Below are positions 10,801-19,270 of a stretch of 64,000 nt of DNA, piece after piece. Within the stretch, counting starts at the first letter, position 1, and every line of letters starts with the position of its first letter. Source of the stretch: Trametes villosa (lineage: Eukaryota > Basidiomycota > Agaricomycetes > Polyporales > Polyporaceae). Location of the stretch: NCBI GenBank assembly GCA_002964805.2, contig PUDQ02000039.1, positions 87,105 through 151,104 on the forward strand, in the 5' to 3' direction. Under the pieces are notes generated by a model. That model ran no database searches. It was not told where the DNA came from and saw only the letters and a program-made list of their open reading frames with translations. A program made the position numbers and the translations under genes.

Positions 10801-12167
10801 ACGCCATCATGAATGTGACAGACGGTGTAGACGAGCGAGAAGCGCGAAGGGCGAAGCATCGCGCCGAAGGATACGAGATCGACAACGGCAAGCTTTGGCG
10901 AAAAAAAGGGGGGGCGAGGGCGCGCGCGCGCGCGCGCGTCGAGTGCATCACGAAGGCGGAGGCCATAGAACGCGCCCGCGAAGAGCACGCAAATCGCGGG
11001 CACTGGGGAAGGGACGCAATCAAGATCGCACTCCTGGATAAGTATTGGAGCCCGAAGCTCGACGCGTCCATCTTAGATGGCATACGTCACTGTGCGAAGT
11101 GCAAGAACTTCGGGCCCACGCACTTACATTCATTGCTGGACCCCATCGTCAGGCGTCACCCCATGGAGCTCATTGTCGCTGATTACCTTACTCTTTCAGA
11201 CGGCAAAGGCGGTTACAAGACACTGCTTATGTGTCTCGACACGTTCTCGCAGCACCTGTGGGCCTTCAAGCACAAGACAGCAGGCACGTCAAAGCACACC
11301 AACGACGGCTTGCGGCAAATTTTCCACAACTTCACGCCGGCAGAAGTACTCATGACGGACGGCGGGAAGCATTTCGATTGCAACGACGTCCGCGAGTTCT
11401 GCGCCAAGTGGAAGGTCAAGACTCAAGTGGTCGCCGCGTACGCGCCGTGGGTCAACGGCCTCGTCGAAGGTAGCAACAAGCTGCTACTTCACGTTCTCAA
11501 GCGGCTCTGTGCACCGGACGTTGGTGAGGACGACTGGAACGCGGAGGTCACGAAGGAAGATTGGGAGAAGCTGCCGAAAAACTGGCCTGACCATTTGGAC
11601 ACCGCGGTGATGTGTCTCAACTACCGCATTCTGCCCGCACTAAAGTTTTCGCCCAAGGAGCTTTTGCTGGGTAGGGTGGTCAACACACCCGACACGCCGT
11701 TGGACATTGCGACACAGCCGGTCTCCGCTGAAGACGCAGCACGACACATCGCGTATGTGGGACAACAGCACCTCGATGGATACGAAGAAGCGCTGCTGCA
11801 CGCGAAGAAACGGAAAGAGGCCTTCGACAAGCAGGTGCGCAGGTCGCGCGCGGGAGCGCGAGTCTTCAAGATAGGCACACTAGTCCAAGTGTATCGGAAC
11901 GACCTCGACTACACGTTCAAGGCGATACGCAAGCTGCTACCGATGTGGTCATCGCCGTACCGCGTGGTGAGTCGCCGACGAAACTCTTACCAACTTGCTA
12001 CGCTAGGAGGCACACAGGTCTCCGGATTCTTCCATTCTCGACGTCTTCGCGAGTTCGTGCCGCGCCCAAGCACCAAGCTGGCGGAAGCGGAGGAGCAACG
12101 ACGTCAACAGCTGAATAGCGAAGCCGCAGCTAGCGTGCAGCGGAGCGCAACAGGCGCGCACGCTTAA
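7845..12167 (+). CDS. Pol polyprotein (PR-RT-RH-IN) of gypsy element
   Basis: About 1,440 residues, entered by -1 frameshift from gag. Protease: VKGLIDDGAMVNVVDADLW near 8170, with DDG in place of the usual DSG/DTG. Reverse transcriptase: KWRICQNFGEINK, CTFDFASGFYAV, MPFGLTGAPTSFAYM and the catalytic FVDD box near 9740. RNase H: near 10230-10615, reading VTTGGSKDGFGAVL where the first catalytic Asp is expected after TT; the later E, TD and ADGLSR residues are present. Integrase: an HHCC zinc finger (HANRGH .. CAKC) and a DDE core (IVADYLTL, LMTDGGKHFD, VNGLVEGSNK). A GPY/F-like end (MWSSPYRVVSRR, FFHSRRLREF) follows, with no chromodomain. The enzymes copy the RNA into DNA and integrate it. 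The only obvious defect is the RNase H change. Confidence 0.9.
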   Translation, partial: RLGAASSSDPTAAPQPDPTPNTKVPERDSPARGDENGASSLIDREVPTSPVSRTSYESIRSPEVQKTESMHTTFMYSVGAVSGSLHESQPFVYHVTVRNPSTGEAVRVKGLIDDGAMVNVVDADLWPRLETRLGKAEQSSRKLRMANGSVVESQGCWTGVFDFEGVSVTSSFELFASKGAWSFLIGKPLLEALKAQHDYEADTIRVRGRERSAVVQNQYGRTWGDETLRAKGLLLTLDAKMCLSDASDSVLDPSRTQECETTLIVHGAEHEREELPQASSASAQADEDRDAPEISAEALDKNDDDKERRQERTTALNVDEDNGWYIGPDAEEREENQEDLFEFPVNAVHNEQTATDDIYTRTTEPFKASRVRAVVEAVQIGEDVTAEERERIQDLIKEFADCFALSVKEVTPVPGAVHTLNVPPDATFSKRVHQRPLTPPQRAYVHKKIDELVEAGAIEPCSPSEVKCIAPITLAHKVHEGEGLTIEELRRRVNEEAEAAGIEPPFDVPKRPENEERKYTEQPTERKWRICQNFGEINKVTEIAPMPQGDIRQKQQNLSGHRWVCTFDFASGFYAVVLAEESRPYTCFYIEGRGYFRCVKMPFGLTGAPTSFAYMTALHLHDLLVDGTMELFVDDGGTAGDEFEGLLGKLRRILERIRSCGLSLSPSKCRWFMTEAVFAGGLVGPKGVTTDRAKLTAVVDWKKPGDALNLVSFLGLTSHFRDLIKDYARLEAPLRDLLRDVHVPQSAKKGLYRRAMQNHKFGERWRAEHDEAFVKLKTVLTSEPVLHRPQWDGTPFIVTTGGSKDGFGAVLTQRFTDVLPSGKIVKRIHPIAFASKRTSKTEEKYHSFISEFAALKFGLDKFSDIIWGFPVELETDCKALKDVLSNDKLTSTHVRWRDGILAHQIVDVRHIPGKLNTVADGLSRVGENAPRSEGDGSEWTVSEDWETNTGLVNDIFQVSDANATDEQIDALVHRFKDEPMFLKIINAIMNVTDGVDEREARRAKHRAEGYEIDNGKLWRKKGGARARARARVECITKAEAIERAREEHANRGHWGRDAIKIALLDKYWSPKLDASILDGIRHCAKCKNFGPTHLHSLLDPIVRRHPMELIVADYLTLSDGKGGYKTLLMCLDTFSQHLWAFKHKTAGTSKHTNDGLRQIFHNFTPAEVLMTDGGKHFDCNDVREFCAKWKVKTQVVAAYAPWVNGLVEGSNKLLLHVLKRLCAPDVGEDDWNAEVTKEDWEKLPKNWPDHLDTAVMCLNYRILPALKFSPKELLLGRVVNTPDTPLDIATQPVSAEDAARHIAYVGQQHLDGYEEALLHAKKRKEAFDKQVRRSRAGARVFKIGTLVQVYRNDLDYTFKAIRKLLPMWSSPYRVVSRRRNSYQLATLGGTQVSGFFHSRRLREFVPRPSTKLAEAEEQRRQQLNSEAAASVQRSATGAHA
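10900..10940 (+). repeat. Homopolymer and CG dinucleotide run inside pol
   Basis: A run of A, then a run of G, then GAGGGCGCGCGCGCGCGCGC lies between the RNase H and integrase regions and encodes KKGGARARARARV. The frame stays open. Such a tract is prone to slippage, so its length may differ between copies. Confidence 0.8.
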
Positions 12168-12350
12168 AAGGCCATCTATCAGCGAACGAGCTAAGTCTTT
12201 CCATCATTTTTTCCAATTCTCTACGCGAGCAGGAGAGAACGCGCAGTTCGCCTAAGGCGTACAAAAAGCCGCAGGCACTCAGCATTTTCCCCCAACATAT
12301 TCCCCGCCACGCTCGTTGTCCATCAGCTTACTACCCCTGTCTTTACCAGA

Positions 12351-12938
12351 ATGTTGTTTTACCCCCCGGTCGCGTCCCCAACCGCCATCGACGTCCAGTT
12401 CGTCAGCTGCGCAGTGCACCCGCGCGGAATCGACATCTTCGAGCCGTACGGCACCCTGAACACGACGGTGGGCGTCGGCGATCGCCTCAAGCTCGTCTAC
12501 AAGAAGGCGAACGGCCTCGTATTGTCGCTGAGGGTGCGAGTGACGAGGATCCGAGTCATGGAAGCCGACGCCGTCGAGTTCATCGCGCATCGCGAGGTTG
12601 AAGGGCTGCCGCACCGGGCGCAGTACGTCCTCCTCCATGTTCAACGGTCGCACGCACGTCTCGGTCGGTGGCCAGTGTGGAGCTTCCTTCGTGGCTGCCC
12701 GTGGATGGAGAAATCTATCCCGACGCCCAGCACTTGGGGGACTCCCATCTACCTTCCCATCCGCCCCGCTTTCTCCGTCGCACGCTTCATGGAGCCAGTC
12801 ACCCCGGACGTCAACGAGATTCGAGCGCTCCTCAAGCGTAGCCCGCACGAGCTCACCATCACGACGGTCGATCCGATCTACGGCAAGATACATGAGATCC
12901 CGCTGCTCGGAGGCGGCGACGCGGACTTCGCCGTTTAG
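12351..12938 (+). CDS. Extra ORF (ORF3) in env position of gypsy element
   Basis: 195 residues from ATG 12351 (MLFYPPVASPTAIDV) to TAG 12936-12938, between pol and the 3' polypurine tract, which it touches. I recognise no domain. There is no clear signal peptide or long membrane segment, so it does not look like an envelope glycoprotein. The start region is hydrophobic, the middle is rich in Val, Arg and Lys (KLVYKKANGLVLSLRVRVTR), and the C-terminus is mixed (PHELTITTVDPIYGKIHEIP). It could be an element-encoded accessory protein or a captured host fragment. It would need a subgenomic or spliced RNA, since it does not overlap pol. A long opposite-strand frame (12279-12950) is also open, so the coding strand is not certain. 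Confidence 0.5.
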   Translation: MLFYPPVASPTAIDVQFVSCAVHPRGIDIFEPYGTLNTTVGVGDRLKLVYKKANGLVLSLRVRVTRIRVMEADAVEFIAHREVEGLPHRAQYVLLHVQRSHARLGRWPVWSFLRGCPWMEKSIPTPSTWGTPIYLPIRPAFSVARFMEPVTPDVNEIRALLKRSPHELTITTVDPIYGKIHEIPLLGGGDADFAV

Positions 12939-12949
12939 AGGGGGGAGCA
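12937..12949 (+). promoter_or_regulatory. Polypurine tract
   Basis: AGAGGGGGGAGCA lies directly before the 3' LTR and would prime plus-strand DNA synthesis. Its first two bases are part of the ORF3 stop codon. Confidence 0.8.
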
Positions 12950-13220
12950 TGGAGTAGGGGGTCTGCGGGAGAGAGGCGCGGAGAGGAGGAGGAGAGGGCG
13001 AGCTGAGGGATGCTTAGTCAGCAGGCAGAGGCGCCGGAGGAGTAGATCGAGCATTGTACACGAGGGGAGGATCATCATCACGGTCATCGGGGAGCATCCG
13101 CACAGAGCCCCGAGTCTTCTGAGCTTATCGTCTGCATCTGTCTGGACTGGGTCTGCTTCTCATTGCGATCTCTCTCGACATCTACATCGCGCCTAGGGCG
13201 TCTAGGTTTGGACTGCTCCA
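12950..13220 (+). repeat. 3' LTR
   Basis: 271 bp, identical to 5750-6020 in a line-by-line comparison and exactly 7,200 bases downstream. It is followed by CCGG, which matches the four bases before the 5' LTR. Confidence 0.95.
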
Positions 13221-13542
13221 CCGGCATGGTGGCCCTGTACAACCGTTGTTCAGACGCATCCTTGCTGCTGGGTCTATGCTGTAACGTACGATCGGAAGAG
13301 CAATGACTACGGAACAATCCTTCAGTTTGCCTCTCCTCTAGCATGTTCGTGTCGGACTCACAGTGTGTCAGACGCGGCCTAGGAAGTTTGTCTCTTCGAG
13401 TGTGAGGCTCCAGCGCCCCACCGCGACCACCGCCGCGGCCGCCCCCTCTCCCTCTCCCGCTACCTCTACCGCGACCGCGTCCACCACGCGTCTCGCCTCC
13501 CGAAAACCCAGAGGGCATCTGTTCCGCCGCGTCGTTGCTCAT
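13221..13542 (-). pseudogene. 2H-phosphoesterase (AKAP7/ASCC1-like), 5' part
   Basis: On the minus strand an ATG at 13542 opens MSNDAAEQMPSGFSGGETR. A long Arg-Gly-rich tract (GGRGRGRGSGRGRGGGRG) follows, then DKLPRPRLTH. Fungal AKAP7-like proteins commonly start with such an RG tract before a Pro-x-x-THF segment. A good splice donor GTGAGT follows LTH near 13365. An acceptor GTACAG near 13232 would lead into GHHAGLRETMNAF once the retrotransposon and one copy of CCGG are removed. This is therefore the 5' end of the gene whose 3' part is at 5240-5749. The exact exon 1 end is not resolved, because the expected LALPIG segment is missing. The link is inferred from continuity across the insertion. 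Confidence 0.55.
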
Positions 13543-13869
13543 TCCGTCGTGTCCCAACGGTACGCCGGCGCGGTTGAGCCCATGTAACTCCGCGCTGACT
13601 TCAAGTTGTCCGTGCAGGAGGCGTGCGCTGATGAGGATACCCGCAAGTAGTGAGATGCGAGATGCAGGCGCTGCAGCTATAGAGACTGCAATGTCACTGT
13701 GGAGCATAACAAGCTCGGGCGTGGGCGTCCCGGCTATGGGCATTACGGAAGCCGGACGTCGGGCCGTTTCACCGGCAATGTGGCTCACGCAGGAGAACTT
13801 GGGGATGTTGGCGCTGCTTCGCACGCCGCGCCGATTCCACATGATGTCACGGCACCTGGTCACATTTCG

Positions 13870-14666
13870 TCACGCGTCCTCCGCGATACTACACTTCACC
13901 ACCAACGACAGGCTCAACATCGCGAAGCTAATCCCACCCTGCCCATCACACTCGCAGTTGAATTCCGCTAGGACAATGTCTCCCTCCTCCACAGCCTCCA
14001 TGGTGATTTTCGGCATGTGCACTCGCGGTCTGAACTTGCTCGTAGCGTCGTACACCTCCGTGAAGGCCTGGTGGCGCCGTCAGCTGCTGCCCACTATATA
14101 TTTGCTGTACTCACCTTTCCTGCCTGTAAGTCGTGTGTCAGGGTAATCACATCTGGATAGCGCTCTGCACATCGTCAGCGTCCTTCCCAGCAAGCATCCG
14201 ACGCCACTCACTGCGCTCTCGTGCCGCCTTCTTCAACAGATCCACGTACCCCTTGTGGTCTACCTCTCTCAGTAGTCGCAGAGATACCACGCTCTTCAGG
14301 CCACCGTACAGCCACCCGTCCACGTCCATCAGCGTCACCATTCCGACGGCGCGTACCGCAATGGGATGTCCGTCGTACGTGAGCGTCTTCGGGAACCAAC
14401 CGTCGTCCATCTGTACGTCCCCGGGTACCTTGGACAGGGAGAAAGTGGCCCGGCTATAGAAGTCGTAGTCCACCATCCTTTTTATGCGCCTGCACACGGT
14501 CAGCTCTTGTCTTTCGCACAGTTTATGCCGCGACTCACCACAGCCCGTGCGCACCTACAGATGCGGAGACCACGATCGTGTCGTCGTCGATGGGTTCCTC
14601 CCCTCTGTCGCTGTCCATCGCCTCCCGCCAGTATTCGTCCACATCCAGGTCGTCGTCGTACACCAT
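13870..14666 (-). CDS. Unknown basidiomycete family, copy A (four exons)
   Basis: Exons on the minus strand are 14539-14666, 14171-14489, a 9-nt exon 14115-14123, and 13870-14067, totalling 654 nt and 217 residues. The start ATG 14666 opens MVYDDDLDVDEYWREAMD. Introns: 14490-14538 (GTGAGT..GTGCAG), 14124-14170 (weak GTGCAG donor, CCCTGAC branch, CTTACAG) and 14068-14114 (GTGAGT, GCTGAC branch, CCACCAG). The protein has an acidic N-terminus, then RIKRMVDYDFYSRATFSLSK and YDGHPIAVRAVGMVTLMDVD, and ends with YDATSKFRPRVHMPKI and EEGDIVLAE. Copy C (17764-18527) is 218 residues, has introns at the same two positions and similar motifs. I do not recognise the family and cannot assign a function. 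The micro-exon is the weakest point of the model. Confidence 0.5.
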
Positions 14667-15044
14667 TACGTCCAGATACGGGGAGGGGCAACTCACGCAG
14701 TGGAGGTTAGAGACAGAGGTCCTCCGCGGCCGACGCCTTCCCCCCCACCCCCTCATTCCACCTCCCCCCTCGCTCAGCCTAGCCCACCTGCTCTCACCCC
14801 CCGTTTCCCGTCCGATGCCCCGCTCGCGTCTCCTCGATCACGCCTAGGCCCGGATGCGGACGCCGCGCGGGTCCGCGGTTTCCTCGATCACCCGGACTCT
14901 CGCCCGCCGTTGTGAAAATTGTCTTCCCCGTCCACCGCCCCCCGCAAAACTTCGTGGCAATGCGGCGCGCCCCGCGACTCAGAGTCTTCACGTTCGTGTA
15001 TTCGTGGTCATACATCCACCGTCACCAATCCCACCACTCGCACG
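14667..15044. promoter_or_regulatory. Divergent intergenic region
   Basis: 378 bp between copy A (minus) and the F-box-like gene (plus), both transcribed away from it. It contains long pyrimidine tracts (around 14745-14815) of the kind seen in fungal promoters. No TATA box was identified with confidence. Confidence 0.35.
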
Positions 15045-15978
15045 ATGCCCGAGCTCGACGTGGACGTCGTCGCCCGGATTCTCTCCTTCACGGACATCTC
15101 TTCACTCCTACTTGCTTGCCGCCTTGCGTCCCGCAGGTGCCTCTCGCTCGTGGATGCCGAGCTTGCTCGTCGCCTGATTGGGCTGTTCCGGTGGTCAGTA
15201 CACCCCATTCTCATGGCTTTGGCCGCTCCTCATGTTCCACAGGTTCGCGAAAGACGTTACAGGCATGCGCGACTGTTTGCGTGCGAACTTCGCCTTCCTG
15301 GGTGGTTCTCTCCCGCTCACCTTATTCTGCGATGTGGAGTTCACGCCGTCCAACGCCGACGTCTTCGTCCCCGTGTCCCGGACATTCGCGGTCGTCAGCC
15401 ACCTTGTTCTCCGCGAACATTTCTCCCTCACATCGATCGACATGGTTTCACCTGCCGTCCCCATCCCCTCCAATCCCGACATCGACACCACGATCACAGC
15501 CTTCGGAGCCGGGCTTCTTTCCGCCATTCGTCTTCGTCGCGGCTCCGTGCTCGTCAACGTGCACTCCTTCGCCGATCCCGCGCCGCTCGCATTTTCCACC
15601 GACGTGCTCAGCTTGTCGTGGACCACCGCACTTTTCTGCTTCGCGTCCGCCGACTCCGCCGGTTGCGCCTATCCCGCCCTCACCATCGCCGGGCGCGGAC
15701 TCTTCCACATGGGCCGCTTCTACCACGGCATGCCCGGGACCTCCTCAGACCACGCGCTAAACAAATACTGCGCGCGGGGCTTCGAGTTCTCCGCGCATCC
15801 GAACTGGTGGTTCGTCCCGATGACCAAACCCTGCCCCCGTAGCTGGACCTGCCCGTTTACTCCTCGCCGCTTCGGAGATACCGGGTCCCTCATTATACCA
15901 GTTGATGGAGCCAGAGGCGGAGCATTCGGGCGGGTTTGGATATTTGGGGGAAGCGAGGAGAGTGTCCATGATACGTAG
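15045..15978 (+). CDS. F-box-like protein with AYPALT C-terminal motif, copy 1
   Basis: Exons 15045-15193 and 15243-15978 give 885 nt and 294 residues. The 49-nt intron (GTCAGT..CCACAG) is in phase 2. The N-terminus MPELDVDVVARILSFTDI, then SSLLLACRLASRRCLSLVD, has the F-box pattern (Pro, Leu, Val/Ile, two helices), suggesting a Skp1-binding adaptor. The rest includes LREHFSLTSIDMVSP, GSVLVNVHSFADPAPL and TTALFCFASADSAGCAYPALTI, ending ARGFEFSAHPNWWF. The block TTAL-x-D-GCAYPALT also occurs in the gene at 19271-20092, so the two are paralogues. Beyond the F-box the fold and target are unknown. The start codon fits the first ATG after a CT-rich leader. Confidence 0.6.
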
Positions 15979-16114
15979 ACTCCTCCGTCGATCACAGCCG
16001 TGTACTTCGATCGCTGTCAAAAACGTCGTTCCGTCCTCTTCACCTTCGCTTTTGCCCCGACCCGTCTGCGTGATCGTCCTGATGCGCGGCTCGATTACGC
16101 CCATGCTCGAACTC

Positions 16115-16939
16115 ATGTCTGATGATCTCCTTCATATTACCCGGGCTCCACGGCCTGCTCACATTCCACTCGACCTCTACGCCTCCCGCCCGCGTCTCCT
16201 CATGTGCGCTGCTGCTCGCGCACTACGCCGACTGGCCATACACCCCGCCATTCCCCGCTCTGCGTATCCGTACGTTCGTCAATGCAGCCCTTCGCATATC
16301 CACCTGACCCATCCCAGCCGCATACGCCGCCTTGCGGATTACTTCCATGAGGCCGAAGTCATATATTCTCTCACGCGCGTCCCAGACGCCGCGGATTGGA
16401 ATGACGAATCCGTCCCTCCAACGCTTGCCTTCAACGACGTCGAAATCAGCGTCCGGGTGGTGGCTTCCATCATGAGCGTCGGGGTCTCTGTTCGAGACAC
16501 CAGTGGCTTCTTCTTCGACGTTGACCCGGTGCGCCCCGTCGACCACGAGGGAATGCAGCGCCTGTTGGACCGCGCTTGCCCGTGTCCTGGTGCGCCACAT
16601 CTAAGTCCAGGGTCACGCCGCACTCACACTCTGGCAGACATAAAGTCCAGCAGCATGCGCGTCACATGGGCGCCCTCGTACAACGCAGAGGTGATCACCT
16701 CCTCGATCACGCACCGCTTCACCTCCTCACTGATTCTGCAGCCGCTCCCCCTTCACGATGCGACTGACGGACTTCGATCAGAGCTCGCGCGCTCGCCTAT
16801 GTCGGTGATGTCTCTCCAGGTCGGCGACGTCGTCATGGCCGACTGCGTGGCTGTGAAGTGTCCTCGCGCTGGGGGTTGGGAGGTGACTTTCGAACTCATT
16901 CGCATGGAGCTGCTCGCACAACTGTCACCTACGGCGTAG
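16115..16939 (+). CDS. Unknown basidiomycete family, copy B (exon structure partly unresolved)
   Basis: The frame is open from upstream to the stop at 16937-16939. ATG 16115 (MSDDLLHITRAPRP) is a possible start. A 48-nt intron GTACGT..CATCCCAG (about 16271-16318) joins in frame to RIRRLADYFHEAEVIYSLTRVP, which matches RIKRMVDYDFYSRATFSLSKVP of copy A. Later FNDVEISVRVVASIMSVGVS matches the same region of copy A, and DATDGLRSELARSPM with LQVGDVVMAD matches the C-terminal block. One or two further introns are likely between about 16585 and 16740 (possible GTGATC..CTGCAG), because the sequence there is out of register with the other copies. Copies A and C are on the minus strand, this one on the plus. 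Function is unknown. Confidence 0.45.
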   Translation: MSDDLLHITRAPRPAHIPLDLYASRPRLLMCAAARALRRLAIHPAIPRSAYPYVRQCSPSHIHLTHPSRIRRLADYFHEAEVIYSLTRVPDAADWNDESVPPTLAFNDVEISVRVVASIMSVGVSVRDTSGFFFDVDPVRPVDHEGMQRLLDRACPCPGAPHLSPGSRRTHTLADIKSSSMRVTWAPSYNAEVITSSITHRFTSSLILQPLPLHDATDGLRSELARSPMSVMSLQVGDVVMADCVAVKCPRAGGWEVTFELIRMELLAQLSPTA

Positions 16940-17172
16940 AGTGCATGTACTCCTGTTGCTCGCGGGTTCGAATTGCACGTTGCCCACGTTTTATGACCCC
17001 GCCGCCAGCGCGTTGACGCAGCCCTTCACGTTTCACACGTGCCAGATCTGCATCTTCTTTCGCGGCACCTCATAAGCCAACATCCGCGTAAGTCCCAGTG
17101 GCAACTGCCCTTTGGCCCGCATTCTCGCCCGCCCGCCCCTGGGTATTCCTCTCCACGCGCGCTTCACTCACC

Positions 17173-17716
17173 ATGCCTCACCGCGTTCCTACACCAGAAG
17201 ATGAAGACGAAGCGCTTCGCCAAGCCCTCGCGAACATCAGACCTCGCCCGTTGCCTGACGCGGATCGTCTACTCTTGACCGGTCCATATGCGGGCCCATC
17301 GTCGCGCTCTATCCAACTCCCACCACCGTCGCATACCATCCGTCCGCCGGCAGCAGATGCCGCTGCTTCTTCCACATCTGTACGCCACCTACTCATTCTC
17401 TGCGTACCCCACTGAAGACTTTCAGTTCACCCCCTTCATGAGCCAAGGACGTACTCGCACCGTCGCCGCCGTTGCGGACCCCGCGAGCGTCCTCACCATG
17501 GTATCGCGTCTATCTTCTCGCCCTCTGAACGCCGTACGCACCACCTCGACTCCTAGCGTCAACGTCGCATCCTTCGGAGACCACTTCACCATAACTGTGC
17601 GCCTCGAGCACGAAGAGTTGGTGCTGCAAGTCGCTCGGGACGACGACTTGGCGCTCCGCGTAACCGGTCTCCTCCTTGCCATTCGTCGGCGTGTTCAGGC
17701 ACCGAGCACTGGATGA
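17173..17716 (+). CDS. Small hypothetical protein, two exons
   Basis: Exons 17173-17379 and 17426-17716 give 498 nt and 165 residues. The 46-nt intron (GTACGC..CTTTCAG) has a CACTGAAG stretch as possible branch site, and the join is in phase 0. The start ATG 17173 opens MPHRVPTPEDEDEALRQALA, acidic and then proline-rich (PPPSHTIRPPAADAAASS). The second exon reads FTPFMSQGRTRTVAAVADPA, then SFGDHFTITVRLEHEELVLQ. The last block loosely resembles the VGD-x-VL-x-E end of the novel family around it, but I would not claim homology on this. No known domain was recognised. Confidence 0.4.
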
Positions 17717-17763
17717 CACAGGGGAAGGGCAATCGTTACTGTCTCGCCATACATGTATGTCTT

Positions 17764-18527
17764 CTACAGCTTCCACGGAAACGGAGTTTCAGCCTGCCCA
17801 ACCTCTCTCGAACCCGGCGCGCTCAACAAGCACACCCCTCTGAGATGGAACGACGTTTGCCACCCACCGCGAATTTCCTTCCTAACGAACCACACCTCCA
17901 CGAGCACTGTATCGTTGACGTTGAGGCCGTATACCCCCAACCGAGGCATGGTCGACTTGTCGGCGTATTCCAGCGACGCGTCGTATATCTCGCTCATAAC
18001 CTTCGGCACCGTCAGTACCAGTCGTGTCGCAGATCCCCGGTACGTACCCGACGCCCTTCCGCCCCGCCCAGACTCGACGCGCGAAACAGCAGGTCTCTCC
18101 CTCCGCGATGGTCGCGGTGCACGATTCGTTCGATCTCCGTTACCGCAACTTGATCGTTCGTGTTGCCCAGCTCGATGCAAACGCGCACCGCGGGGTTCTC
18201 ATCGCTGACTCCGACGTACACGTTGATGCTTCGCAGCCTACCCACCACCCACAGAGTGACCGGTTTTCCGAGGTAGCTCAGCGCGGTGAAAAGGCGGTCG
18301 TCGTAGACCACCTCCCATTCGGTCTTGCGCGGGACCATCCCGATTGCGAACCACGGTCCAGACGCACAGGCGTATTGTCGAAACACGTCCAGTCGCCTGC
18401 GGAGAGATGAAATATGTAGCGTGAACGACCTCATATGAAGTAGCGGATGCTCGTACCGTTGCATCGTCTGTGCGTGACCTTCCTCGCCGCGGCGATCCCC
18501 CGAATCCACCGCACAGGAGTTGCTCAT
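17764..18527 (-). CDS. Unknown basidiomycete family, copy C (three exons)
   Basis: Exons on the minus strand are 18457-18527, 18048-18396 and 17764-18000, totalling 657 nt and 218 residues. Introns: 18397-18456 (60 nt, GTACGA..CTCCGCAG, phase 2) and 18001-18047 (47 nt, GTACGT, GTACTGAC branch, GCCGAAG, phase 0). The chosen start is ATG 18527 (MSNSCAVDSGDRRGEEG). The frame is open further upstream, so a longer N-terminus is possible. The protein continues RRLDVFRQYACASGPWFAIG, MVPRKTEWEVVYDDRL, YLGKPVTLWVVGRLRSINVY, and ends with IYDASLEYADKSTMPRL and VNDTVLVEV. Both introns sit at the same places and phases as in copy A. I do not recognise the family. Confidence 0.5.
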
Positions 18528-19270
18528 CCTGGCGGCCTTCGGCGCCTCGGGCGAATGGTGCACGTCATTTGCGCGCTGTCGCTGCGGCCCCTTCGCCTCA
18601 CCCGCCGTCGCCTCCCGGGCGGGCGCGGCAGTTGGGTGGGCGGGCGCGACAATGGGGTGTGTTTCGCCCGCCGACTCACGCCCAAGCGCGTCTCCGAGCG
18701 GCGCATCGTCCACAAGCCCACATCGCGCTGTGCTGACCGCGGTCGAGGCCACGTGCTCTTCGTCGCGGCGGAGTGCGTGTTGCGTCGACTCGCTTGTGGG
18801 TGACGCGATAATGATCTTCTTCCGCCCAGGCGTGTCCGGCAATGGAGAACTGGCTCTGTGGCCGCCGTCAGTTTAGGCCGCTCATTCATGGGATGACTTA
18901 CAGGCGTTTCCCCCCTCGGCACGCAGAAGGATCCCCGGGTAACGCTCCGAAGATGTCGCCGTCCACAGTCATCCCGGACGTTGGAGAGGGGTGTGCGGTG
19001 TTGGACATCGTGGTTTCGGGCAGCAATAGTTATGTAGGATGCCGTCGGAATTATGGAGAAAGGAACTGCAAGGGCTTGACGGTGCGAGCCGCTTGTCAGC
19101 CGCAACCCGCCGCTCAGCCCTCGCTGTCAGCCTCCAACCCTGCGGGCCGTCGGTGCACCTGTAATACATACATGTAGTCCTTGCCCATCCTCAACGACGA
19201 ACACTAGTGCCTGTCCTCTTCGACGCCGAAAACCAGTGCCTGCCCATCCTCAACGACGACAGCCGTCGTG
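18528..19270. other. Intergenic with a short duplicated motif
   Basis: No convincing gene, apart from a possible N-terminal extension of copy C up to about 18842. A 19-bp motif TGCCCATCCTCAACGACGA occurs twice (about 19185 and 19238), with a related CAGTGCCTG/TAGTGCCTG before or after each copy, just upstream of the next gene's start codon. Confidence 0.35.

Larger units (their letters stand above)
5750..13220 (+). mobile_element. Complete Ty3/gypsy LTR retrotransposon
   Basis: 7,471 bp bounded by two identical 271-bp direct repeats (5750-6020 and 12950-13220). Both start TGGAG and end CTCCA, the expected TG..CA ends. The 4 bases CCGG occur on each side and are a likely target-site duplication. 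Internal order is primer-binding site, gag, -1 frameshift site, pol (protease, reverse transcriptase, RNase H, integrase), an extra ORF, polypurine tract. The order with integrase after RNase H marks the Ty3/gypsy (Metaviridae-type) class. No chromodomain was seen. No stop interrupts gag or pol, and the LTR identity implies a recent insertion. It lies inside a 2H-phosphoesterase gene. A substitution at the first RNase H aspartate (10245-10247) may nevertheless make this copy defective. Confidence 0.95.

Noticed and set aside
12279..12950. 223-aa minus-strand frame antisense to ORF3
   Set aside because: It ends exactly in the LTR/polypurine tract and opposes transcription of the element. The plus-strand ORF is the simpler reading, though this is not proven.
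16960..16990. Possible tRNA because of GGGTTCGAATTGCAC
   Set aside because: The surrounding bases do not fold into a cloverleaf.
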